Below, piece by piece: positions 47,298 to 55,442 of a stretch of DNA of 55,609 nucleotides. Under the pieces are notes generated by a model, which worked only from the letters and a program-made list of their open reading frames with translations, did not search any database and was not told the DNA's origin. The number at the start of each line of letters is the position of its first letter. Position 1 is the first letter of the stretch. Source of the DNA: Basidiobolus meristosporus CBS 931.73 (lineage: Eukaryota; Basidiobolomycota; Basidiobolomycetes; Basidiobolales; Basidiobolaceae); contig MCFE01000586.1 in NCBI GenBank assembly GCA_002104905.1, positions 1-55,609 on the forward strand, given 5' to 3'. The position numbers and the translations under genes were made by a program.

Positions 47298-50066
47298 CTA
47301 CTGTTGTAGCTTTGATACAAGAGTGTGTAGCTGAGGGGAATTAGTAGGTAAGTTAATAAGAAGTGATGATAGTTCTTCAGTGCTCAAGACACTGTTCAGT
47401 GGGAAGGGGGGTAGCAAGAGAGGTAAGAATGACTTGTGAACAACATTAATGAGGGGAATGTGATAAGGATTGATATTCATCATAAAGGGAGTGTGCTGCT
47501 GCAGATATTGCTGCCAAAGGTCTGTCAAGTACTTCAGGTAGGCCAGCTTGGGTTTTTCTGACTGCAGAATAAATTCAGCAAACTTCTTGACTTCAGGATC
47601 TCCAAGTATAGTTCTCCAGCAGGAGCCAGGTGTTGTGTGGTGTGTTCTCTTCCAGGCCTTAATCAGTGGGTTGTTGCAGTTGTGAAGTCTGAGGTATAAT
47701 CTGGTTCTTAGGTAGAGAAGTCTGATCTTATATGGCATAAACCCAAAAGCACCAAGAATAGCATGTCTGTAGGGGCATTCAGGCAAATGAGGCACCAAGG
47801 AGGTAATGCACCATACTGCAAACTTGTCAAGCTTAGTGCAGTCTCTAGAAGTAAGAGAGAGAAGTGGTAAGCCAAATTCCAGGACAGGGAAGACAAACTG
47901 CTTGAGTAGAAGGAGGCAGCTGGGAGCTGAAGTTGTAGGAGGAGTAACAGCCAGTAGCTTGTGGAGTGCCTGTCTTGCTAGGATAATTCTCTTCTTCAGG
48001 TGTGCTCCAGAGTCTAGTCCAGTAGGAAGGAAAGGAAAGCCAAGATATGTAGCAGAAACCTGAGCAGGTAGAGTGGAGTTCTCCAAGTTGATGGGAGTGC
48101 CCAAAGGTACTGTCTTTGCAATGGAAAGCTGGAGATTATTCTTCTGCAGATACTGGTGGATGGTCTGGGAGTCTTGTTGCACATTGGAGGAGGATATTCT
48201 GATGTCATCAGCAAAGAGAGTAACCAGGCAGTCAGCTGAGAGTCTTGGGAAATCATTCAGGAAGATGGCAAACAGTATAGGACCAAGCACAGAGCCTTGA
48301 ACCACTCCATTAGGAACTGAGAACACTGGTGATTGCTCACTTGGGTGCAGAATTCTTGCTTGTGGATCCAGAAACAGAGACCTGACAAGGAGGGTGAGAG
48401 AGGTACTGGAGAAGCATTGCAACTTGGACCAAAGCAGATTTCTGTCAACTGAATCAAAGGCCTTAGTAATATCAAACAGAACAGAGGGATACTTGCACTG
48501 GAGAGAGTGATCTTGGCTAAGTATGACTGCATATTCCAAGGAGAGGCCAGGAACAAAGCCAAACTGTGCAGGATGAAACTTGAGGGAGTCAGAGTAGAGC
48601 TCCTGTGCAAGCAGAAGCTCAAACACCTTTCTGCAGGTGGGCAGCAGAGATATTGGTCTGTAGGAGCTAGGATCCAGGTGCTTTCCTTTACCCTTGTACA
48701 GTGGCAGAACATTTGCAAAGGACCATTCCTCAGGAGTAGAAAGCTGGGCTGAGCATTGCTGAAACAGTGGAAGCAGAAGTGCAGACATGGCCTTGGTACT
48801 AGTCTTCAGAAGCTCATAGGAGATTGTGTCCACACCTGGAGCAGTAGAGTTGGGAAGCCTCTTGAGCACATTATGGATTCTCCCTTGATCAAGTGCAAGT
48901 GGGATGGGCAGAGTCTTGAAGTCAGGATGAAAGCCAGGAGTTGAGTACTGCTTTGTAGAGAAGAAGATGTTAGCCAGCTGTTCTGTTGAAGGTAACTTTG
49001 TGGAAGAGGGCCTCATTGCCCTGTAGAGTCTTGATACTGTTCTTGTTATAGAGTTGGAAGATTGAAGAGGCAAGGAACTCATAATATGATCCCAGAGCTG
49101 AGTATGCAGAGTGTGGTGAATTGCCTTGGAGTGGTGTATTGCTGTCAGGAGGAGTTTCTCTGCTTTTGGGTTAGGGAAACTCAGGTAGCTTTGTTGCAGG
49201 GCTGAAACAATAGATTCCCATTTTCTTGAGGTAACAGCAGTAGTCTTGCATGGCAGTGAGAGGGAGGCAGACACCAGAATCAGATGCTTCACAAAGAGCC
49301 AGGCATAGTTGAGATCATCTGGCAGAGAAAGTAGCAAAGTGGCAAGCTTCAAGTAGTTCCCAAAGTCTTTCTTCTGATTCTTGGTAGCTTTGTGGGTGAG
49401 CACAGTAAGTTTTGGCAGCTTCTTCTTCACAACTGGTTGCATAGAAAGGGACCAGGCTGGGTGGTCAGAGGCTCTCAAGGATCCAAGCTCAGCTGCAGAG
49501 AATTGCTTAACTTCATTCACAAAGTAGAGGGCAGCAGCAGAAGGGCAGATCCAGTCAACACATCTTTTCTCAGATTGAGCACCTAGTGCTAGCAGATGGC
49601 TTTCTCTCAGGAAGTTCAGTAGGAATGTAGACCTTGGCTTCATTCTTGCAGTCAGAGTAGTCTTGTTCTCAGGATGGGGAATGTTGAGATCTCCAAGCAA
49701 GATAATAGGTGTTGATATAGATTGCTGGTATTGCTCAACTTTCTGGCATATAACTTGCACTTCCTGAAGGGCAAGACTTGGAGGCAGATAGCAGAGCACC
49801 AGACTGATAGTTGGCAACTGGAGAGCAGCACAGTAAGGGGAGTAAAGAGGAACACAGAGCTGAGGAGTATTGATGGTAGAAGAGATGAAGCAGATAGAGG
49901 AGGTATTCTTTGTTCTAGGAGTAGAAAAGCAATATAGATTAGTCAAAAGTATAGAGGGTAGCTGGACATCAATCAAACACAGGAGGGAAAATCTTGAAAG
50001 AAGTCTCTCTAGAGTTGGTCTTGATGGCTGTATGCTGTTGCAGTTAAGCAACAGAACTTCAGGTAG
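47298..50066 (-). CDS. LINE ORF2: endonuclease - reverse transcriptase
   Basis: Open from the codon after the ORF1 UGA (50066) to the stop at 47298; 922 codons. Residues ~1-215 form an apurinic-type endonuclease: LLLNCNSIQ (strand 1 with Asn), LLGDLNIPHP (catalytic D-N), KRCVDWICPS, and ASDHPAWS (D-H). The usual 'QE' acid is replaced by IDVQ. Reverse transcriptase lies at ~420-680: LPLYKGKGKHLDPSSYRPIS, DITKAFDSVDR, GVVQGSVLGPILFAIFLND and LFADDI (catalytic FADD). The remaining ~250 aa have no RNase H and no clear CCHC knuckle. There is no ATG before residue ~135, so initiation at its own AUG cannot make the endonuclease. Role: nicking the telomeric target and copying LINE RNA into it. Confidence 0.92.
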   Translation of the reverse strand, partial: LPEVLLLNCNSIQPSRPTLERLLSRFSLLCLIDVQLPSILLTNLYCFSTPRTKNTSSICFISSTINTPQLCVPLYSPYCAALQLPTISLVLCYLPPSLALQEVQVICQKVEQYQQSISTPIILLGDLNIPHPENKTTLTARMKPRSTFLLNFLRESHLLALGAQSEKRCVDWICPSAAALYFVNEVKQFSAAELGSLRASDHPAWSLSMQPVVKKKLPKLTVLTHKATKNQKKDFGNYLKLATLLLSLPDDLNYAWLFVKHLILVSASLSLPCKTTAVTSRKWESIVSALQQSYLSFPNPKAEKLLLTAIHHSKAIHHTLHTQLWDHIMSSLPLQSSNSITRTVSRLYRAMRPSSTKLPSTEQLANIFFSTKQYSTPGFHPDFKTLPIPLALDQGRIHNVLKRLPNSTAPGVDTISYELLKTSTKAMSALLLPLFQQCSAQLSTPEEWSFANVLPLYKGKGKHLDPSSYRPISLLPTCRKVFELLLAQELYSDSLKFHPAQFGFVPGLSLEYAVILSQDHSLQCKYPSVLFDITKAFDSVDRNLLWSKLQCFSSTSLTLLVRSLFLDPQARILHPSEQSPVFSVPNGVVQGSVLGPILFAIFLNDFPRLSADCLVTLFADDIRISSSNVQQDSQTIHQYLQKNNLQLSIAKTVPLGTPINLENSTLPAQVSATYLGFPFLPTGLDSGAHLKKRIILARQALHKLLAVTPPTTSAPSCLLLLKQFVFPVLEFGLPLLSLTSRDCTKLDKFAVWCITSLVPHLPECPYRHAILGAFGFMPYKIRLLYLRTRLYLRLHNCNNPLIKAWKRTHHTTPGSCWRTILGDPEVKKFAEFILQSEKPKLAYLKYLTDLWQQYLQQHTPFMMNINPYHIPLINVVHKSFLPLLLPPFPLNSVLSTEELSSLLINLPTNSPQLHTLVSKLQQ

Positions 50067-51602
50067 TCAGGCAGAGATTGTAGCTTCTTCAGAGGCAGCA
50101 TTGACAATGTGACCTGCAGAGTCCCAGAGCACTTCAAATGGTGCATCACTTAAGTCAGCAAGGAGGGAAATGGCACGGTTCTTGAGGAAGTATGCCACAT
50201 CATAGGAGGGGGCTTGTCTCTTGATGGCAGCAAAGAAAGACAGAATGGCAACATGGGCTGGAGGCTTGTTGAACAGTAGAGAGTCAGAGGATTCAGATTC
50301 TTCAGGCACTATCTTGGAGTCAGTTTTCAGCCAGTTAAGGTTCTTTGCCACAAAGGCAACAAATGGGTCAGCAATGTTTTGGTCTAGGATAACCTCCAGA
50401 ATCTTCCCTTTTCTCCAGGCCAGGTTGACAATTCTTGAGAGCTGAATATTGCATGCCTTGAGTGCTTTCCTGATGTTGGAAATGGGAGTCCAGGGAACTT
50501 GCTTCAAGTACACTACAGTCCAGGTAGAAGCTGGTGGTAGGTTTGCTGGGGGCTTGTAAGTCCTTCTGTGTGGCAATGGAGCTGCAGTAGTCAGATTGGA
50601 GTCCACATTCTCAGTAGAGGGTTTTCTTGATGTGTCTTGCTGAATGGTACTGGAGCTGGATGTGCTGATAATTCTTGCTAGAACCTTGCCTGCATAAGTC
50701 TGAGGTATAGCTGAGGTGACTGTAGAGGTGTTGGCAGCTGGTGCAGGTGGAGAGGCAGAAACTGAAGCAGGAACTGAGGTCACCTGGGAGAAGGCAGTAG
50801 CAGCAGGTTTTCTGGGAGGAACATAGTTCACTATCCAGTTGTTCTGTAAAACACTGGAGTAGCTTTTCTGTGGAACAGGATCTTGCTCTTGAACAGGAAC
50901 AGATGCAGGAGGCTGGGGCTGGGCAGTGGTGGTAAGGCAGTGGCACTCCAAGGAAGCTTTTTGCAAGGCATCTCTGGCAGTTTTCAGGGCAGTATTGGCT
51001 TCATTCTTGAGCTTCTTGCATTGGGCATCCAGTCTCTTGTTTTCAATAGCCAGGGCAGTATTGGCAGCCTCTAAATCAGCAATTCTCTTCTCAATTGCAA
51101 GGAATCTCTGAAGAAATGCATCAGTAGAAGTGCTGGCATCTGGGAGAGCAGTGGCAGGAATAGACTCCATTGACAGTGGGCTTCTTGGAGGCAAGGAAAG
51201 TGGACTGGCAGATTCAGGCACAAAAGGAGATATCCTGGCAGGAGGAGAAGGAGTATCCAAGGCAGTAACAAAGGCAATTCTTGTTGGTGAAGCAGCAGCA
51301 GGGGAGGCAAGCCTGTTCAGAAACTGGGCAGGAGAGAGTGCTTGAGGAGAGGGAGTCTGCAGCTTGCCAAGCATGTCTTCCATCAGAGTGATACCAATAT
51401 TCCTGGTGCATTTGCAGAGAAAAGTAAGCTTCCTGAGTCTGCCAGCTCTTCCATTCCTTCTGATAGTTCCTTTGTTTCCACTGTTGGGGCAAGAAATCTT
51501 CTTGACAGACTTGTCAAAGCAATCAAGTACCTTCCTTTCAGGTGTAGTGGGCTCCTGTTGAGGTTTTGGTGGCATAACCAGAGCTTCAGCTTCAAATTTC
51601 AA
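50067..51602 (-). CDS. LINE ORF1 protein (coiled coil, RRM-like segment)
   Basis: 511 aa from ATG 51602 to UGA 50067-50069. N-terminal ISCPNSGNKGTIRRNGRAGR then FLCKC looks like a zinc ribbon of the CPxCG...RNG...CKxC type in which one Cys has become Ser; this is tentative. Residues ~80-160 are Pro/Ser/Ala-rich. Residues ~165-225 form a strong coiled coil (FLAIEKRIADLEAANTALAI; ENKRLDAQCKKLKNEA), suitable for trimerisation. Around 370-440, TWTVVYLKQVPWTPISNIRK begins an RRM-like RNA-binding segment seen in many LINE ORF1 proteins. Likely role: binding LINE RNA, possibly guiding it to telomeres. The UGA is followed by CUA and the frame stays open into ORF2. Confidence 0.85.
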   Translation of the reverse strand: MKFEAEALVMPPKPQQEPTTPERKVLDCFDKSVKKISCPNSGNKGTIRRNGRAGRLRKLTFLCKCTRNIGITLMEDMLGKLQTPSPQALSPAQFLNRLASPAAASPTRIAFVTALDTPSPPARISPFVPESASPLSLPPRSPLSMESIPATALPDASTSTDAFLQRFLAIEKRIADLEAANTALAIENKRLDAQCKKLKNEANTALKTARDALQKASLECHCLTTTAQPQPPASVPVQEQDPVPQKSYSSVLQNNWIVNYVPPRKPAATAFSQVTSVPASVSASPPAPAANTSTVTSAIPQTYAGKVLARIISTSSSSTIQQDTSRKPSTENVDSNLTTAAPLPHRRTYKPPANLPPASTWTVVYLKQVPWTPISNIRKALKACNIQLSRIVNLAWRKGKILEVILDQNIADPFVAFVAKNLNWLKTDSKIVPEESESSDSLLFNKPPAHVAILSFFAAIKRQAPSYDVAYFLKNRAISLLADLSDAPFEVLWDSAGHIVNAASEEATISA

Positions 51603-51644
51603 TTTTTGAGATTTTTGGGTGATTTTTGATGGGCGGGATCAAAA

Positions 51645-51658
51645 TTAGGGTTAGGGTT
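51645..51658 (+). repeat. Interstitial telomeric repeat 3
   Basis: TTAGGGTTAGGGTT at the 5' end of the LINE. Beyond it, 51659-51784 is unique spacer with a (GGAT)4 microsatellite at 51736-51752. Confidence 0.85.
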
Positions 51659-51784
51659 GCGCGCTGTGACTGCTTTTTACGATCGCAAGGTCAGAACCTA
51701 GGAAAAAATAAAAATAGTTAGTAAAGGTGATTTAATGGATGGATGGATGGATTCGGAGTCAGATTCAATCAAAAAATCAAATTG

Positions 51785-52503
51785 TTAGGGGGAGACAGTC
51801 ACCAACCGGTGAAATCTTTATTTCAGTTGAAACAAAGAAGCCAGCGCTACTGTTGTAGCTTTGATACAAGAGTGTGTAGCTGAGGGGAATTTGTAGGTAA
51901 GTTAATAAGAAGTGATGATAGTTCTTCAGTGCTCAAGACACTGTTCAGTGGGAAGGGGGGTAGCAAGAGAGGTAGGAATGACTTGTGAACAACATTAATG
52001 AGGGGAATGTGATAAGGATTGATATTCATCATAAAGGGAGTGTGCTGCTGCAGATATTGCTGCCAAAGGTCTGTCAAGTACTTCAGGTAGGCCAGCTTGG
52101 GTTTTTCTGACTGCAGAATAAATTCAGCAAACTTCTTGACTTCAGGATCTCCAAGTATAGTTCTCCAGCAGGAGCCAGGTGTTGTGTGGTGTGTTCTCTT
52201 CCAGGCCTTAATCAGTGGATTGTTGTAGTTGTGAAGTCTGAGGTATTATCTGGTTCTAAGGTAGAGAAGTCTGATCTTATAGGGCATAAACCCAAAAGCA
52301 CCAAGAATAGCATGTCTGTAGGGGCATTCAGGCAAATGAGGCACCAAGGAGGTAATGCACCATACTGCAAACTTGTCAAGCTTAGTGCAGTCTCTAGAAG
52401 TAAGAGAGAGAAGTGGTAAGCCAAATTCCAGGACAGGGAAGACAAACTGCTTGAGTAGAAGGAGGCAGCTGGGAGCTGAAGTTGTAGGAGGAGTAACAGC
52501 CAG
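51785..52503 (-). mobile_element. LINE copy 2, 5'-truncated
   Basis: A single TTAGGG (51785-51790) abuts the same 3' end as the full LINE, and the sequence follows it almost base for base for ~713 bp up to ...GTAACAGCCAG. It covers the C-terminal part of ORF2. An early in-frame stop at ~52245 (TTA to TAA on the - strand) kills it. Near-identity shows recent activity of the family. 5' truncation is the usual result of target-primed reverse transcription. Confidence 0.9.
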
Positions 52504-52544
52504 GGTGTAGGTGTTATAGTAAGGGCTAGGAAAAGGTTAGAAGA

Positions 52545-52613
52545 GCAGGGGGTCTGGGGGACGCAGTCCCCTAGAGAATAAAAAAGCAGGGGGTTTGGGG
52601 GATGCAATCCCCC
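52545..52613. repeat. Tandem pair of G-rich hairpins with a covarying stem
   Basis: Two 28-bp units (52545-52572, 52586-52613) of the form GCAGGGGGTYTGGGGGAYGC then ARTCCCCY. The stem is GGGGAC/GTCCCC in the first and GGGGAT/ATCCCC in the second, both around the loop GCA. Confidence 0.7.
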
Positions 52614-53130
52614 ATACTGCTCTTATACTCTTTAAATTCCTGTTGGATTACTTTTCTCTCATTCTTGGTTCTGGTCCCTTAGGGTTAGAATTCCTCCTCC
52701 TAACCCTTATCACCCTAACCATAAATATTTTTACCCTACAATTGGCACATTGTCTGCTCATATGGTTGGCATGTCTGGGCCAATATTTGTCTCCCTATAC
52801 TGTCCATACGCTCTGTATAAGTCTTGATGACTATTTAATTAATAAATTGTTATTTTTAATATATATCTAATAATTAATGGGATTCATCCCAATCTGACCA
52901 CAATCCCATATTTTGATAAGCTTCGGGCACCATAAATTGCGCGGCCCTAATATGATAAAAAAATTCATGGCCAATACAAATTTTCTGTAACCCGATTGCT
53001 TTTACCAAATATAAAGTGTATCCAAAAGTTCAATATATATTATGGCTATAATAGAAACTTTATTGGACACCATTGCAACTACTACTTATGTTCTATGCGC
53101 ACATGTATCCCGCGGGAATTGTAAAACTTA
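52614..53130. other. AT-rich subtelomeric spacer
   Basis: No gene; a 91-codon frame at 52595-52870 (+) is hydrophobic but unrecognised. Degenerate telomere-like words (CCTAACCCTTATCACCCTAACC at 52698) occur in the C-strand sense, opposite to the other tracts. Confidence 0.4.
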
Positions 53131-53610
53131 GCCACGTGGTACAAAAGTGCTTTAATTTTTCATCATGATAGTTTTACATGAGTTCCTAACGCACTTTGAA
53201 AGTACGCAGTAGCCATACCCCAACAGGTTTTAAGGATGTCCACTAGCTACGTCTACTTGTGTCTAGCGGGAGCCATCAATCATCAGCCGCGCAATACTGA
53301 AATGCTTTTATTTTTCATCATGCTAGTTTTGTATGAATCCCTAACGCACTTTCATAGTGCGCGGTAACCATACCCCAACAGGTTTTAAGGATACCCACTT
53401 GCTACGTTTACTTGTGTCTAGCGGGAGTTATCAATCATCAGCCGCGCAGTAATAAAGTGCTTTTATTTTTCATCATGATAGTTTTACATGAGTCCCTAAC
53501 GCACTTTTATAGTGCGCGGTAACCATACCCCCAGAAAGTAGTGTGGATGCTTACTTTAAACGCTCACTTGTGTATTGTACGGAATATCAACAAACAGCCG
53601 CGTGGGAATG
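53131..53610. repeat. 155-bp tandem repeat, about three units
   Basis: TTTTTCATCATGMTAGTTTT recurs with 155-bp spacing (CATCATG at 53161, 53316, 53471). Units share TAACGCACTTT...AGTGCGCGGTA, a small hairpin (CGCACT/AGTGCG), CATACCCCAACAGG, GTCTAGCGGGAG and CAGCCGCG. The third unit diverges in its second half. Subtelomeric satellite without coding potential. Confidence 0.85.
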
Positions 53611-53690
53611 GAACATCATAGAAAAGCATTGCTTTGTTGTTAGCAAGTATTGATGCGCAAATAGTGGTACTATGTGAATTATTGAGTAAC

Positions 53691-53720
53691 TTAGGGTTAG
53701 GGTTAGGGCTAGGGTTAGGG
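53691..53720 (+). repeat. Interstitial telomeric repeat 5
   Basis: Five TTAGGG-type units, one reading CTAGGG, at the 3' end of the SINE-like element. Confidence 0.9.
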
Positions 53721-53961
53721 GGAGGAAAGTCACCAAGTGGTGAAATCTTTATTTACTTATGACAAGTATTTAAAGAAGCCAAGTTAATCTGAAGTAATTC
53801 CTAGAAAGCTAGGTCTGAGAGATATCTTCCTGGTAAGCCAGGTCTGAGAGTTGAGAAGCTGAGTGGTACTATATTTCCTAGTTAGCTAGGTCTGAGAGAG
53901 GTTTCCTGGAAAGCCAGGCCTGAGAAGTGAGAATCTGAATATATCTGAGCTAAGTTATCAT
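53721..53961 (-). mobile_element. SINE-like element sharing the LINE 3' tail, inserted in telomeric repeats
   Basis: 241 bp, TTAGGG tracts on both sides. Its - strand 3' end carries GGCTTCTTT, AAATAAAGATTTCACC, a 4-nt loop, GGTGACT and a C-run: the LINE tail nearly unchanged. The rest is unrelated to the LINE. Four short hairpins sit inside at 53800, 53829, 53877 and 53905 (CCTAG or CCTGG stems), forming a ~76-bp duplicated pair. The 5' head includes TTAGCTCAGAT, similar to a tRNA A-box, but no B-box is evident. No coding capacity. Confidence 0.75.
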
Positions 53962-53976
53962 GGTTAGGGTTAGGGT
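53962..53976 (+). repeat. Interstitial telomeric repeat 6
   Basis: GGTTAGGGTTAGGGT lies between the SINE-like element and family B copy 2. Confidence 0.85.
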
Positions 53977-54604
53977 TCTAGTGCTTTATTGGGAAATTTG
54001 CACAAGAAGTGCAATCTTGAAATATGACAAAGTCATATGAGTATAGCAACTATTATAAAATGAAAACTACTTTGCCAGTAAAAGGGGTGAAGGAAACTGT
54101 AAAAGCTATAAAGGAAAAGTTGGGGACACAAGAAATTTACAGTTCCATTCATTGCCCTACACTGCAAGTAAGCTCAAGGAACATAAGGGGAAGCTTTACC
54201 AGACTGAACTAAAGAATCTTGCTTCAGATCACAAAGGAAACAATGAGGACTGCAGAAGCTTTAAAGGAAACCAAGGTTCCCATAGTGATGGCTGACTGGG
54301 AAATCTACAGAAGCATTCACTGATCCAAAAGAAGGAGGCAAGAGGCTAGAGTAATGTCATCAAAAGAAAATGAACCATAAGCTGAAGTTCAGGCACATGC
54401 ATCAAGTCCAATCATGCCAAAGACAGCTGCAGAAGCTTGAAAGGAAACAGAAAGTCTCCATTGGGGTGACTCCAGGGGAAATCCACAGTCAGCCCTTTAC
54501 ATCACCAGAGGTGGGCAGTGTCTGAAAGAAAGGAAAGAAAGAGCAAGAGAAAAGGGAAGGAGGGAAGGAAAAAGGAAGGAGAGAAGAATGGGGTGGGTGG
54601 GTGG
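53977..54604 (-). mobile_element. Telomere-junction element family B, copy 2
   Basis: Starts at the same base next to TTAGGG as the copy at 43580. - strand 3' end: AATAAAG (53990-53984) ~8 nt before the CCCTAA junction, and two small hairpins (TTGCAC/GTGCAA at 53998-54014; ATATGAC/GTCATAT at 54021-54037). Further inside are three diverged ~160-bp repeats (marked by GAAGCT-TAAAGGAAA near 54098, 54252, 54430), two of which encode parallel + strand peptides (EIYSSIHCP, EIYRSIH). A purine-only tract (54520-54604) closes it before the satellite. Coding role unknown. Confidence 0.55.
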
Positions 54605-55442
54605 GAAATCTTATAGGTGAAGGATCTTGTTAAAGATCACATCACTAGGTTAGGGGAGATTGTTAGGGAAGGAGCATCAGGTCAGAAGACCCAATCTTAT
54701 AGGTGAAGGATCTTGTTAAAGATCACATCACTAGGTTAGGGGAGATTGTTAGGGAAGGAGCATCAGGTCAGAAGACCCAATCTTATAGGTGAAGGATCTT
54801 GTTAAAGATCACATCACTAGGTTAGGGGAGATTGTTAGGGAAGGAGCATCAGGTCAGAAGACCCAATCTTATAGGTGAAGGATCTTGTTAAAGATCACAT
54901 CACTAGGTTAGGGGAGATTGTTAGGGAAGGAGCATCAGGTCAGAAGACCCAATCTTATAGGTGAAGGATCTTGTTAAAGATCACATCACTAGGTTAGGGG
55001 AGATTGTTAGGGAAGGAGCATCAGGTCAGAAGACCCAATCTTATAGGTGAAGGATCTTGTTAAAGATCACATCACTAGGTTAGGGGAGATTGTTAGGGAA
55101 GGAGCATCAGGTCAGAAGACCCAATCTTATAGGTGAAGGATCTTGTTAAAGATCACATCACTAGGTTAGGGGAGATTGTTAGGGAAGGAGCATCAGGTCA
55201 GAAGACCCAATCTTATAGGTGAAGGATCTTGTTAAAGATCACATCACTAGGTTAGGGGAGATTGTTAGGGAAGGAGCATCAGGTCAGAAGACCCAATCTT
55301 ATAGGTGAAGGATCTTGTTAAAGATCACATCACTAGGTTAGGGGAGATTGTTAGGGAAGGAGCATCAGGTCAGAAGACCCAGTCTTATAGGTGAAGGATC
55401 TTGTTAAAGATCACATCACTAGGTTAGGGGAGATTGTTAGGG
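54605..55442 (+). repeat. 86-bp subtelomeric satellite, 9.7 units
   Basis: Units start at 54607, 54693, 54779, 54865, 54951, 55037, 55123, 55209, 55295 and 55381. They look identical apart from one base in the last. Each unit contains AGGTTAGGGG, TTAGGGAAGG and a hairpin GATCTT-GTTA-AAGATC. The last unit stops within TTAGGG and passes straight into the telomere. Confidence 0.97.

Larger units (their letters stand above)
47241..51644 (-). mobile_element. Telomere-targeted non-LTR retrotransposon (LINE), near-intact copy
   Basis: About 4.4 kb on the - strand with telomeric repeats at both ends: TTAGGGTTAGGGTT at 51645 beyond the 5' end, TTAGGGTTAGGG at 47229 beyond the 3' end. A short leader (~40 nt) precedes ORF1, and ORF2 (apurinic-type endonuclease plus reverse transcriptase) follows in the same frame after one UGA. 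The 3' UTR is only ~57 nt and has AATAAAG and a small hairpin instead of a poly(A) tail. No disabling mutation is seen apart from the UGA itself. Target choice resembles TRAS/SART of insects or MoTeR of Magnaporthe, but the endonuclease type differs from MoTeR and homology to TRAS/SART is not shown. Confidence 0.9.

Noticed and set aside
47806-49937. Several + strand open frames of 60-85 codons opposite the LINE
   Set aside because: They are shadows of the long ORF2 frame on the - strand.
54605-55442. CRISPR-like regular array
   Set aside because: There are no variable spacers; the whole 86-bp unit is repeated, so it is a satellite in a eukaryotic subtelomere.
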